Made by a program: the position numbers and the translations under genes | The notes under the pieces: generated by a model | The model's database searches: none | Told to the model about the DNA's origin: nothing | What the model saw: only the letters and a program-made list of their open reading frames with translations | In this document: positions 1-7,584 of the stretch, piece after piece | Layout: each line of letters begins with the position of its first letter | Position numbering within the stretch: position 1 is the stretch's first letter | Source of the DNA: Caryophanales bacterium UBA5632 | GTDB taxonomy: Bacteria > Bacillota_I > Bacilli_A > Izemoplasmatales > Hujiaoplasmataceae | DNA: 13,588 nucleotides | Direction: 5' to 3' | Assembly: GCA_002421405.1 (NCBI GenBank) | Contig: DIJY01000072.1 | Span: 1-13,588, forward strand

Positions 1-1109
1 ACGCCCCCTTCAGATACAGGATACGTTATTTTGGGGAAAGTTGTCGAATCTTCTGCGATTAAGATCACAGAATGATCGGCTTGCTTGACGGCGATACTTA
101 AATTTTGAAGAAATTCTACGGCAGGGTAGTTCGTTCCATTCGATTGATTGCCTAAATAATAGACAATATTCGATACGGCATCAATACGGAATCCGTCACA
201 ATGGAAATAGCGCATCCAAAATAATGCATTCGATGTGAGAAAACTTCTGGTTACACCTTTTCCTAAATCAAGGTTAACGGTACCCCATACTTCGTTTTCC
301 CGAATCTTATAATCGGAATATTCATAGAGCGGCTCACCGTCAAAGAGATAAAGACCATGAGCATCTTTACAAATATGACCCGGAACCCAATCAAAGATCA
401 CACCGATATTATTTTGATGACACATATCAATCAAGTACATTAAATCTTTAGGAACACCATATCTTGCCGTTGCGCTAAAATAACCCGTCCCTTGATAACC
501 CCAAGATTCGTCTAAAGGATGTTCAACGATTGGCATGAGTTCAATATGGGAAAAACCATGAGCTTTTACATAAGGGATTAGATAATCCACAAATTCGTTG
601 TATTTGTGGAGTGATCCGTCCGGTTTTGTCATCCACGTGCCAAGATGCACTTCGTAGATTGCGAGTTTATCAGTGTATATCGAATGATTTCTGCGTTTTT
701 CAAGGTAAGTTGTATCGCGCCAAACATACCCATCGATATCATAAACCTTTGAAGATGTTTCTGGTCGATTATCGGAAAAATAAGCGTACGGGTCCGATTT
801 AAAAATCGTTTGCCCATAGGCCGTGACGATACAATATTTATATCGGGTCCATTCTTGTAATTTTGGAATGAAAAGTCTGTAAATTCCGATAGGGTCGATT
901 TTTTCCATCACATGAATTCTTGAATCCCAGTTATTAAAATCCCCAATTACAGAGACAATTTTCGCATGAGGAGCGTAGACGGTAAATCGGACCCCCATGA
1001 CACGATTGAGATCATCTTTAATGATATGACTGCCGAAATGCTTATAAGCTTCTATAAGTTTGCCTTCGTTAAACAAATACAGATCAAATTCAGTCATTAA
1101 GTCGTTCAT
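1..1109 (-). CDS. glgB: 1,4-alpha-glucan branching enzyme (GlgB), 3' part missing
   Basis: GlgB cuts alpha-1,4 glucan chains and rejoins them through alpha-1,6 bonds to make branched glycogen in the cytoplasm. Reading from the ATG at 1109-1107 gives 369 uninterrupted codons before the window edge; the usual length is about 620-640. The N-terminal CBM48-type module carries GDFNNW at residues 56-61. The GH13 barrel follows: IYEVHLGTW, ELMPIVEHP, SWGYQGTGYF and DWVPGH (240-245). The expected nucleophile is Asp310 in GFRIDAV and the acid/base is Glu353 in IAEDST, matching Bacillus-type spacing. The third catalytic Asp and the C-terminal domain lie outside. The start has a good ribosome site, GGGAGA, inside the last recX codons, and sits 2 bases after the recX stop, so translation is probably coupled. 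No other glycogen gene is visible; more may lie to the left. Confidence 0.96.
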   Translation of the reverse strand, partial: MNDLMTEFDLYLFNEGKLIEAYKHFGSHIIKDDLNRVMGVRFTVYAPHAKIVSVIGDFNNWDSRIHVMEKIDPIGIYRLFIPKLQEWTRYKYCIVTAYGQTIFKSDPYAYFSDNRPETSSKVYDIDGYVWRDTTYLEKRRNHSIYTDKLAIYEVHLGTWMTKPDGSLHKYNEFVDYLIPYVKAHGFSHIELMPIVEHPLDESWGYQGTGYFSATARYGVPKDLMYLIDMCHQNNIGVIFDWVPGHICKDAHGLYLFDGEPLYEYSDYKIRENEVWGTVNLDLGKGVTRSFLTSNALFWMRYFHCDGFRIDAVSNIVYYLGNQSNGTNYPAVEFLQNLSIAVKQADHSVILIAEDSTTFPKITYPVSEGG

Positions 1110-1111
1110 GA

Positions 1112-1915
1112 TTATCTCCCTTCAATATACTTTTTTATGGTATCATAACGATACCCTTTAGCCATCAGTGAAGAAACAATCTTATTTTTCTTATCATAAT
1201 CCGATAAACTTGAATCATCATAACGTTTCAAAAGCTTTTTATAATCTTTTTCAAGCAACCCTTGTTCTGCTTCGCTTGAATTGAATAAGTGTCCGCGTTT
1301 GGAAACAAAAGCATCGCAGTCCTCTAAAGAATATCCTTTAAGGTACAAGTATTGTTTCATTAAAAGCATCGCTTTCGCTTTTGGTTTTGACGAAAGCGAA
1401 TTGATCTTTTTATCAAACAATCGATTGAGGTTATTTTGAATTGAAGCGTCGTTCATACGCGCCAAAATGTGTTGAAGGTATAAATCGGAAATCCCTTTTT
1501 GTTTTAAGTCGTAGGTTATCTTAACAGGTCCAATGAATTTCAAATGAAATGCGTGTTCAAAGTAAAGTAAGGTATATTGTTCATCATCGAGAAAATGGAA
1601 CTTAATGAGTTTGTCGATGATTTGATTGATTTCGGTTGATGAATCAGTTATATCTTCTAAATAAAGACGCATTTCCTGAACGGTTTTCGGATAGCGATTG
1701 AGTAATGTTTTTGCTTTTTGATAAACTGTATCGATTTTGTAGTCGGCTTTAAAAATGCGAAAAGCCGTTTCATCTAATAATTTCCCCTTGATTAACCGAT
1801 GGTTGACCACAAGATCTTCAGAAACGACATAATCATGCATATTCATTAAACTATCCGAGAATGTGACAGTGTAAGTTAACTTATTGTTGGCCTTTAACCC
1901 TTCGACTTTCATCAT
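1112..1915 (-). CDS. recX: Regulatory protein RecX
   Basis: RecX binds RecA filaments and modulates recombination and the SOS response. The 267-residue product has the Bacillus-type length. An N-terminal beta-rich stretch (about 1-60, with VSEDLVVNHRLIKGKLLDE) precedes helical three-helix repeats: residues about 65-110 with the LLNRYPKTVQEMRLYL type motif, a FLDDEQYTLLYFEH type motif at about 108-122, then KGISDLYLQHIL. Further helical repeats extend to the C-terminus. The gene overlaps the end of the upstream YitT-family gene by 35 bases. The overlap looks genuine, because the first beta strand (KVEGLKANNKLTYTVTF) belongs to the family fold. GAGGTG at 1926-1931 serves the ATG at 1915; a second ATG follows directly. 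It appears to be the fourth gene of the secA transcript. The family call rests on overall pattern and length. Confidence 0.88.
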   Translation of the reverse strand: MMKVEGLKANNKLTYTVTFSDSLMNMHDYVVSEDLVVNHRLIKGKLLDETAFRIFKADYKIDTVYQKAKTLLNRYPKTVQEMRLYLEDITDSSTEINQIIDKLIKFHFLDDEQYTLLYFEHAFHLKFIGPVKITYDLKQKGISDLYLQHILARMNDASIQNNLNRLFDKKINSLSSKPKAKAMLLMKQYLYLKGYSLEDCDAFVSKRGHLFNSSEAEQGLLEKDYKKLLKRYDDSSLSDYDKKNKIVSSLMAKGYRYDTIKKYIEGR

Positions 1916-2819
1916 TTTTTACAAACACCTCTTCTTTGGTGGACCATTCCCCTTGAATTTCCGAAGCTGGTGTAACATATACGAATGCCTTAGGATCATT
2001 GGTTGCGATGATTTTACGCACCATATGATACTCAGTATTTTGAATAACCATAATGAGTAATGTTTTTTGACTCTCAGTGAAACCACCTTGACTTTTCAAT
2101 TCAGTGACTCCACGCCGTAACATTGCAAATAATTCCGCCTTTATTTCTTTTGGTTTATCAGTAATGATATTCACTGCTTTTTTTGATTGGCTGCCCATCA
2201 CGATTGAATCTGAGACTTGACCAGAAATAAAGACCATCACGACCGCATAGAGTAAGTTAATAAAACCTTGATTGAGACCGCCAGGGAAGGTTAAAGCTCC
2301 TAAGACGATAATCAAGCCATCCACTAAATATACGGACAATCTGAGGGATAATTTCGTATACTTTTTGACAATTTTGATGATGATATCTGATCCACCGGTT
2401 GAGCCACCGTATTGAACAACAATACCAAAACCAACCCCCGCGAGCATTCCAGCGTAAAGAATGACCAGTAATAAGTCGCTATCTCTAAAAGTAGGATCAG
2501 GAATCATGATTTCAAATAAAGCTAAAAAAATTGGAAAGAGCAAACTACCAAAGATACTGTTGAGCAATTCCTGTTTTCCAAGGAAAAAAAATGCAACGAC
2601 TAGAAGAAACGTATTTAAAACGAGCGAGAAAAACGAGATGGGAAGTGTTGGGATGTAACGATGGAGAATCATCGCTAAACCCGTTGATCCACCCACGACT
2701 AATCCTGAAGGTATGACAAAGAAATAGTAGGCGACTGCCATCGCCAAGACGCCAAGCGTCAAGAAAAAATATTGTTCGAATTTGCCGATTTTACGGATTT
2801 TAAAGAATCTTGCTGGCAT
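1881..2819 (-). CDS. YitT family membrane protein with C-terminal DUF2179 domain
   Basis: This is a 312-residue integral membrane protein of the YitT (DUF161/DUF2179) family, whose transported substrate, if any, is unknown. Hydrophobic segments lie at roughly residues 18-38, 60-80, 88-106, 116-137 and 163-204 (possibly two). The conserved glycine-rich loops GLVVGGSTGLAM and YGGSTGGSDI are present. The soluble C-terminal DUF2179 domain (about 215-290) includes RRGVTELKSQGGFTESQK and a predicted beta-alpha pattern up to VYVTPASEIQG. I chose the ATG at 2819-2817, four bases after the prfB stop, because AAAGGA lies seven bases upstream. A longer reading from TTG at 2867 would overlap prfB by 44 bases, adds a polar extension and has no clear ribosome site. 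The gene overlaps recX at its 3' end, consistent with one operon. The family name is secure; the physiological role is not. Confidence 0.9.
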   Translation of the reverse strand: MPARFFKIRKIGKFEQYFFLTLGVLAMAVAYYFFVIPSGLVVGGSTGLAMILHRYIPTLPISFFSLVLNTFLLVVAFFFLGKQELLNSIFGSLLFPIFLALFEIMIPDPTFRDSDLLLVILYAGMLAGVGFGIVVQYGGSTGGSDIIIKIVKKYTKLSLRLSVYLVDGLIIVLGALTFPGGLNQGFINLLYAVVMVFISGQVSDSIVMGSQSKKAVNIITDKPKEIKAELFAMLRRGVTELKSQGGFTESQKTLLIMVIQNTEYHMVRKIIATNDPKAFVYVTPASEIQGEWSTKEEVFVKNDESRRVKGQQ

Positions 2820-2823
2820 AGGT

Positions 2824-3933
2824 TTATCCTTTTGATTCCTCGTTTTGTTTGATGAGGAATGCATCAATAAAATCGTCTAAATCGCCGTCCATGACTCTTT
2901 GAACGCTCCCCGTTTCATAATCGGTACGATGGTCTTTCACCATCGAATAAGGATGCATGACATAGGAACGAATTTGTGAGCCAAAAGCATTGGATATTTT
3001 ATTGTTTGCGAGTAATTCTAATTGGTCGTGTTGACGTTCGAGTTCGAGTTGGTATAGTTTCCCTTTTAAAACCTTCATCGCGGTTTCGCGATTTTGAATT
3101 TGACTGCGTTCATTTTGACAAGTCACGACAATCTTGGTTGGTAAATGTGTGATTCTAACAGCAGAATCGGTCGTATTGACGCTTTGGCCGCCGTTACCGC
3201 CTGAACGATACACATCGATTTTTAAATCTTCATCCGCAATTTCAATGTGAATGGAATCATCCAGTTCGGGAACGACCGTTACCGAAGCAAATGAAGTGTG
3301 TCTTCGACCCGATGCATCAAATGGGGAAATACGAACAAGCCGGTGGACGCCTGATTCAGCTTTCAAATAGCCAAAAGCATTAGGACCGGCAATGAGAATC
3401 GTGGCTGATTTTAAACCAGCTTCATCACCAACCATATAATCAAGAACGGAAACTTTATATCGTTTTGATTCAGCATATCGCATATACATCCGGTAAAGCA
3501 TCTCCGCCCAGTCTTGGCTTTCAGTGCCGCCAGCACCGGGATGAAATTCGATAATCGCATTGAATTTATCATAAGGCTTATTGAGGAGGGTAGATACTCT
3601 TAATTCGGAAATCATTTTTTTGTAGTTTCGAACATCAGAATCAATTTTTGAAAGGTCAGTCGTTTCATCAATTTCAGCGAGTTCGTAAGTCATTTGTAAT
3701 GTATCATATAGTTCTCGAATTTCTTGATAAGCGGAAATTTTAGCCTTTAAAATGTTTTGTTTTTCAATGATGGCTTGTGCCTTTTTTTGATCGGACCAAA
3801 AACCGGAAGCAAAGGTTAATGCGTCCAGCTCGGATAGTTCTTTTTGGTAAGCCTCCAAATCGAAAGAATTGTCGAGAAACTGAAGCTCTTCTCGCAATTC
3901 TGCCAAAATGACTTTTAATTCGAGATAAGTCAA
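2824..3933 (-). CDS. prfB: Peptide chain release factor 2 (RF2)
   Basis: RF2 recognises UAA and UGA in the ribosomal A site and triggers peptide release. The RF2 recognition tripeptide SPF is at residues 203-205 (RISPFDASGRRHTSF) and the catalytic GGQ is at 248-250. An N-terminal coiled-coil domain (about 1-110) includes the conserved FWSD. With SPF rather than a PxT-type tripeptide, this is RF2 and not RF1. The reading frame is continuous: the programmed +1 frameshift (CUU UGA C near codon 25) of many bacteria is absent, and the region reads TCT TTC GAT. I prefer the TTG start at 3933, preceded by AGGTGAT and four bases as in neighbouring genes. A GTG at 3942 adds three residues but has no ribosome site. 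It follows the secA stop by 15 bases and is probably cotranscribed. Confidence 0.95.
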   Translation of the reverse strand: MTYLELKVILAELREELQFLDNSFDLEAYQKELSELDALTFASGFWSDQKKAQAIIEKQNILKAKISAYQEIRELYDTLQMTYELAEIDETTDLSKIDSDVRNYKKMISELRVSTLLNKPYDKFNAIIEFHPGAGGTESQDWAEMLYRMYMRYAESKRYKVSVLDYMVGDEAGLKSATILIAGPNAFGYLKAESGVHRLVRISPFDASGRRHTSFASVTVVPELDDSIHIEIADEDLKIDVYRSGGNGGQSVNTTDSAVRITHLPTKIVVTCQNERSQIQNRETAMKVLKGKLYQLELERQHDQLELLANNKISNAFGSQIRSYVMHPYSMVKDHRTDYETGSVQRVMDGDLDDFIDAFLIKQNEESKG

Positions 3934-3948
3934 ATCAATCACCTGTTC

Positions 3949-6435
3949 TTAATGAACATTTTGTCCATGACAATGTTTAAATTTTTTACCAGAGCCACAA
4001 GGACACGGGTCGTTACGACCAACGGTCACTTGGACTTTTAGGGGTTGACGTTTACGTGTTTCGTCTTCTTTGCCCGAAAACGTCGAGATGGGTTTTGCGA
4101 CTTGAACACGTTCGGTATTTTGTCTAACTTGCGCCTTTAAAACGAAACGCGTGACTTCGCTTTGAATGGTCTGAACCATGGTTTCAAACATTTTGAAACC
4201 CATTTCTTGATATTCTCTAAAAGGGTTAATCTGCCCATAACTTTGCAAAGTAACTGATTGGCGCAGTTCGCTCATTGAATCGATGTGTTGAACCCAATAA
4301 GTGTCAACGACACGGAGAGTAATGGCTTTTAAAAAGTCATTATAGACTTTTTCATTGGCTAATGATTTTTTGGTTTCAACCTCTTTTTTATAAGAATCCA
4401 TCACATAGGACAATAAGTCAGTTGCAGGGTTGAGAACTAACGCTTGGTCTAAAACATCTTTTGGAAAGTATCGATTGAGTTGTTTCCACGCATCTTGACG
4501 TTCTAAATTTGCATTCGCAACAATGCCACTCAAAGTCGCTTCAATCATGGAATTAACTGAATCTTCAATGACTTCTTTGAATAAAACATCGGTTCTCTGT
4601 GCGTAGATGATTTCTCTTTGACGACGGAGAATCTCGTCATATTGTAAAACTGTTTTGCGTCGGTCAAAGTTATTGCCTTCAATTTGATGTTGAGCCCGAA
4701 GAACCATTTTTGAAAACATCCCGTAATCGAGCGGTTGTTCTTGATCCGAACCTTTTGTAACGGTAATCATAGAAATCATTCGTTTGAACCGATCGCCACC
4801 GAAGCGGCGCATTAAATCATCATCAGCGGATAAATAAAAACGAGAATAACCGGGGTCTCCTTGACGTCCACTTCGTCCTCTTAACTGATTGTCAATACGT
4901 CTCGATTCATGACGTTCAGTACCAATAACTGCTAAACCGCCTAATGCGACTACGCCTTCACCTAGTTTAATGTCGGTACCACGGCCCGCCATGTTCGTTG
5001 CGATTGTTACAGCACCTTTTTGACCGGCATTTAAAACAATTTCAGCTTCTCGCTCATGTTGTTTTGCATTGAGGACATTGTGCTTAATATTACGTTTCTT
5101 AAGTAAACTACTTAATAATTCAGAACTTTCGATCGAGATTGTACCAATTAGAAGCGGTTGCCCTAATTTATGACGTCTTTCGATTTCGTCTGCGAGAGCG
5201 ATGTACTTCGCATTCATTGAAGCAAAGATTAAATCATTGTCATCAATTCTAACAACGGGCATGTTGGTCGGTATTTCAACGACGAACATGTTGTAAATAT
5301 TACGAAATTCTTCTTCCTCGGTTTTAGCAGTACCGGTCATACCGGCAAGTTTTTTATACATCCGGAAGAAATTTTGGAAGGTAATCGTTGCGAGTGTCGT
5401 GGTTTCTTTTTTGACCTCAACTGCTTCTTTTGCTTCTAAAGCTTGATGTAATCCTTCAGAAAATTGACGACCATGCATTAAACGACCGGTAAAAGGGTCA
5501 ACGATGATGACCTTCCCATCTTGAACCACATAATCAACATCCTTGGTCATGATGTAATTTGCCTTAAGGGCATTGTTGATATGGTGTAATAAAACAACGT
5601 TATCCAAATCATATAAATTATCAATATGGAAAAATTCTTCAGCTTTATGAATACCGATTTCAGTTAAATTAACGGTCTTATCCTTGATATCGACTTGAAA
5701 ATCACTTTCGCCAATGCGAATGGCGAAAATGTTTGCTTGAAGGTATAATTGCGCAGTGTTTTTTTCACCGCCAGAAATAATGAGTGGTGTTCTCGCTTCA
5801 TCGACTAAAATCGAGTCAACTTCATCGATGATTGCATACGATAACGGTCGTTGAACGATTGCTTCCTTATAAATAACCATGTGATCTCTTAAGTAGTCAA
5901 ATCCCAATTCATTGTTGGTTGAATACAAAATATCGCAATTATACGCTTCTCGTTTCTGTTCTGGTGTTAATTCACGAGTGTTAAGGCCAACCGTGAGTCC
6001 TAAATAACGGAACAAATCACCGATTTCGCCTTGAGCTTCACGCGCAGCCAAGTATTCATTGACAGTAACGATATGAACGCCATCGCCGGATAAAGCGTTT
6101 AAAAATGCAGGCATGACCGCGGTCAAGGTTTTACCTTCACCGGTCTTCATTTCTGCGATGTTACCTTCGTGAATCACAATTGCACCCATGACTTGAACTC
6201 TAAAGGGTGTCATACCAGTCACACGCGTTGATGCCTCTCTAACAAGCGCAAAAGCTTCAATCATTAACTGGTCGAGTGTTTCACCATTCATATATCGTTG
6301 TTTCATTTCTATTGTTTTTGCTTTTAATTCATCTTCTGAGTAAGATTGAAAGGTTGGTGCAAGCGCCAAAACTTGGTCTGCGATTTTTTCGAGACGTCTT
6401 AACGTTTTTTTATTTGGGTCTAAAAATCCTAACAT
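3949..6435 (-). CDS. secA: Preprotein translocase ATPase SecA
   Basis: SecA is the ATP-driven motor that pushes preproteins through SecYEG. The 828-residue length matches Bacillus SecA (841). The first nucleotide-binding domain has Walker A GEGKT at 99-103 and Walker B DEVD at 204-207, followed by ARTPLIISG. The preprotein-crosslinking domain comes next, then the second nucleotide-binding domain with MAGRGTDIKLGEGV and QLRGRSGRQGDPG. The helical scaffold and wing domains follow. The C-terminus ends in a zinc-binding SEC-C motif, NDPCPCGSGKKFKHCHG, with the CxCx(8)CH pattern intact, which in the family contacts SecB, ribosomes or lipid. I use the ATG at 6435: AGGTGAC lies four bases upstream and MLGFLDPNKKTL matches known N-termini. 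A 12-codon extension to 6471 has no support. A promoter with an inverted repeat lies just upstream. It heads the secA-prfB-yitT-recX-glgB operon. Confidence 0.98.
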   Translation of the reverse strand: MLGFLDPNKKTLRRLEKIADQVLALAPTFQSYSEDELKAKTIEMKQRYMNGETLDQLMIEAFALVREASTRVTGMTPFRVQVMGAIVIHEGNIAEMKTGEGKTLTAVMPAFLNALSGDGVHIVTVNEYLAAREAQGEIGDLFRYLGLTVGLNTRELTPEQKREAYNCDILYSTNNELGFDYLRDHMVIYKEAIVQRPLSYAIIDEVDSILVDEARTPLIISGGEKNTAQLYLQANIFAIRIGESDFQVDIKDKTVNLTEIGIHKAEEFFHIDNLYDLDNVVLLHHINNALKANYIMTKDVDYVVQDGKVIIVDPFTGRLMHGRQFSEGLHQALEAKEAVEVKKETTTLATITFQNFFRMYKKLAGMTGTAKTEEEEFRNIYNMFVVEIPTNMPVVRIDDNDLIFASMNAKYIALADEIERRHKLGQPLLIGTISIESSELLSSLLKKRNIKHNVLNAKQHEREAEIVLNAGQKGAVTIATNMAGRGTDIKLGEGVVALGGLAVIGTERHESRRIDNQLRGRSGRQGDPGYSRFYLSADDDLMRRFGGDRFKRMISMITVTKGSDQEQPLDYGMFSKMVLRAQHQIEGNNFDRRKTVLQYDEILRRQREIIYAQRTDVLFKEVIEDSVNSMIEATLSGIVANANLERQDAWKQLNRYFPKDVLDQALVLNPATDLLSYVMDSYKKEVETKKSLANEKVYNDFLKAITLRVVDTYWVQHIDSMSELRQSVTLQSYGQINPFREYQEMGFKMFETMVQTIQSEVTRFVLKAQVRQNTERVQVAKPISTFSGKEDETRKRQPLKVQVTVGRNDPCPCGSGKKFKHCHGQNVH

Positions 6436-6461
6436 GAAAGTCACCTCTTCATAACATAATA

Positions 6462-6491
6462 ATAATACCATATTTTATGGTATATTCACAA
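6462..6491 (-). promoter_or_regulatory. secA operon promoter
   Basis: On the minus strand TTGTGA (6486-6491) is followed after 18 bases by TATTAT (6462-6467), with an upstream TG forming an extended -10 (TGGTATTAT). The transcript would start near 6455, leaving a leader of about 20 bases with the secA ribosome site. The hpf terminator lies directly upstream, so the secA operon needs its own promoter. This is a consensus match by eye. Confidence 0.6.
6465..6483. repeat. 19-bp perfect inverted repeat inside the secA promoter
   Basis: ATACCATA, three T bases, then TATGGTAT form a perfect 8-bp inverted repeat. It occupies the spacer between the -35 and -10 boxes and overlaps most of the -10 box. 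That position suits a repressor operator. The arms are AT-rich and could be chance, and no matching regulator is visible in the window. Confidence 0.5.
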
Positions 6492-6509
6492 CTTTATTTG
6501 ACTTGCTTT

Positions 6510-6540
6510 TCAAAAAAAAGTGACCTATGAAAGGTCACTT
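6510..6540 (-). terminator. Intrinsic terminator of hpf
   Basis: On the minus strand a perfect 9-bp stem, AAGTGACCT / AGGTCACTT (arms 6532-6540 and 6518-6526), has a 5-base loop and is followed by a run of T bases at 6517-6512. It begins 11 bases after the hpf stop. This is a strong rho-independent terminator that separates hpf from the secA operon. Confidence 0.93.
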
Positions 6541-6551
6541 CATAATCTTTA

Positions 6552-7088
6552 CTATTCCGTTTCTATAATCCCATATTTTCCATCTTCTCGAAGATAGATA
6601 ACACAAACTTCATTATCTTCGTTTCTAAAGATGAAGAAATCGTGTCCGAGTAATTCCATTTGAGTGATTGCTTCTTCGGTAGATAAAATATCGAGTTTGA
6701 TTCTTTTGAGTTTAACTGGAGAGGTTAATTCGCGTTCAAGTTTCTCAAAATCAATTTCATCGGTTTTAAAAGCGTCTTTTAATCCGGTTCTTACTTGCAA
6801 GCTTCGGTTCATTTTGTATTTGTTTTTACGAATTTGGGCTTCAAGTTTGTCGATCGCGATGTCGATTGCAGCATACATATCCTTGTCGGCTACTTCTGCC
6901 CTAATCGTGAGGAATTTAATCGGTATCGTGATTTCAACTTTCATGAGGTCTTTTTCAACTTTACAGATGACGAAAGCCTCGAGTTCCTCTGAGAAGACTT
7001 TTTCAATCTTCTTGAGTTTTTTTTCAACATAACTTCTGATTGCTGGTGTGATTTCCAAGCCGTTCTTGCCACGTACATCAAGTTTCAT
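6552..7088 (-). CDS. hpf: Ribosome hibernation promoting factor, long form
   Basis: Long HPF binds the decoding region of the 30S subunit and joins two 70S ribosomes into inactive 100S dimers during slow growth or stress. The 178-residue length fits the long form. Residues 1 to about 97 form the S30AE/RaiA domain, starting MKLDVRGKNGLEIT. Residues about 123-178 form the dimerisation domain, with ITQMELLGHDFFIFRN and a terminal IYLREDGKYGIIE. The ATG at 7088 follows AAAGGAGTGAT (7093-7103), a very strong ribosome site. The gene has its own promoter and terminator, so it is likely a one-gene unit. It ends with TAG. The position just upstream of secA is conserved in Bacillus (yvyD next to secA). 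An inverted repeat at the promoter suggests regulation. Confidence 0.96.
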   Translation of the reverse strand: MKLDVRGKNGLEITPAIRSYVEKKLKKIEKVFSEELEAFVICKVEKDLMKVEITIPIKFLTIRAEVADKDMYAAIDIAIDKLEAQIRKNKYKMNRSLQVRTGLKDAFKTDEIDFEKLERELTSPVKLKRIKLDILSTEEAITQMELLGHDFFIFRNEDNEVCVIYLREDGKYGIIETE

Positions 7089-7116
7089 TTACATCACTCC
7101 TTTGAATTATAGTTGA

Positions 7117-7131
7117 TACAATTACATTGTA
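7117..7131. repeat. 15-bp inverted repeat over the hpf -10 box and start site
   Basis: TACAAT, three bases, then ATTGTA form a perfect 6-bp inverted repeat whose right arm on the plus strand coincides with the hpf -10 box. The placement suits an operator. The arms are short and AT-rich, so chance is a real alternative. Confidence 0.4.
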
Positions 7132-7154
7132 ACATGCACGTAAATCGATGTAAA
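7126..7154 (-). promoter_or_regulatory. hpf promoter
   Basis: On the minus strand TTTACA (7149-7154) and TACAAT (7126-7131) are separated by 17 bases, each one base from consensus, with a TG one base before the -10 (TGTTACAAT). The start would be near 7119, about 30 bases before the ATG. A second TATAAT at 7106-7111 lies too close to the ribosome site to be the main -10 box. Confidence 0.7.
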
Positions 7155-7185
7155 CTAACCTACTGGATTTTTCTCAAAAAAACCA

Positions 7186-7584
7186 CTAAAACCAAACAGA
7201 ATCTTCATAATTTGACCAATCATAGTAAAAAAGCGAATAAAAGCGCAAAGGCGATAAACCCTTTATGATTGGAAACCATTGTGGAAAATTAGTATATTCT
7301 GTATCTTCAATTAGAAGAGTCAGTCCTTCATTCAAATAGTCACTCATCAATGCTTTAAAATAGGACTTCATGAATCGATATAAAATTCTTTTCTTTTTGG
7401 GATCGTTATCTTCAATCATAAAAACAGAATGGTATTCAATGATTCCTCTCTCTATGGGTATGACTTCATAAGTGTATGTGGGTTCATACTGCATTAAACA
7501 TTCGGGACAAAGAATCCGTATTTGAAATAACGTCTTAAAACTCAGTGACTCAGAATATATTTTGTCGCACAGCTTACAAATCAT
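7186..7584 (-). CDS. Short ComFC-like competence protein without the phosphoribosyltransferase half
   Basis: The N-terminus MICKLCD is nearly that of B. subtilis ComFC (MICLLCD), and CKLC (residues 3-6) with CPEC (about 26-29) forms a four-cysteine zinc ribbon. ComFC proteins usually have about 200-240 residues and end in a phosphoribosyltransferase fold with a DDVxTTGAT-type PRPP loop. This product has only 132 residues and lacks that motif. A middle stretch with YHSVFMIEDN resembles the region before the enzyme fold. The ending, rich in Phe, Tyr and Trp, has no recognisable motif. The stop is TAG, with another stop two codons further (TGA), and no PRPP motif is readable before the hpf promoter. 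I chose the ATG at 7584, which overlaps comFA by 11 bases and has AGAGGG upstream; a GTG at 7614 is less likely. It is either a degraded gene or a lineage-specific short form. The link to comFA supports a DNA-uptake role. Confidence 0.7.
   Translation of the reverse strand: MICKLCDKIYSESLSFKTLFQIRILCPECLMQYEPTYTYEVIPIERGIIEYHSVFMIEDNDPKKKRILYRFMKSYFKALMSDYLNEGLTLLIEDTEYTNFPQWFPIIKGLSPLRFYSLFYYDWSNYEDSVWF

Noticed and set aside
611..817. Short open frames at 611-802 (plus) and 629-817 (minus)
   Set aside because: They overlap the GlgB frame, which continues unbroken through this region with family motifs.
2820..2867. A longer YitT-family protein starting at TTG 2867
   Set aside because: It overlaps the 3' end of prfB by 44 bases, adds a polar extension, and has no ribosome site; 2819 has AAAGGA upstream.
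6436..6471. A 12-codon N-terminal extension of SecA starting at 6471
   Set aside because: It would start upstream of the predicted transcription start, runs through the promoter -10 region, and lacks a ribosome site, whereas 6435 has AGGTGAC and a family-typical N-terminus.
6664..7032. A 122-codon open frame on the plus strand within hpf
   Set aside because: It lies antisense to the conserved hpf gene, has no ribosome site or recognisable domain, and its serine/leucine-rich product is typical of a shadow frame.
7106..7111. TATAAT as the hpf -10 box
   Set aside because: The transcript would begin inside the Shine-Dalgarno sequence. The TTTACA-17-TACAAT pair further upstream is better placed.
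7161..7186. A terminator between comFC and hpf
   Set aside because: The GG...CC pairing around the T and A runs is weak, contains a mismatch, and has no T-run after it on the minus strand.
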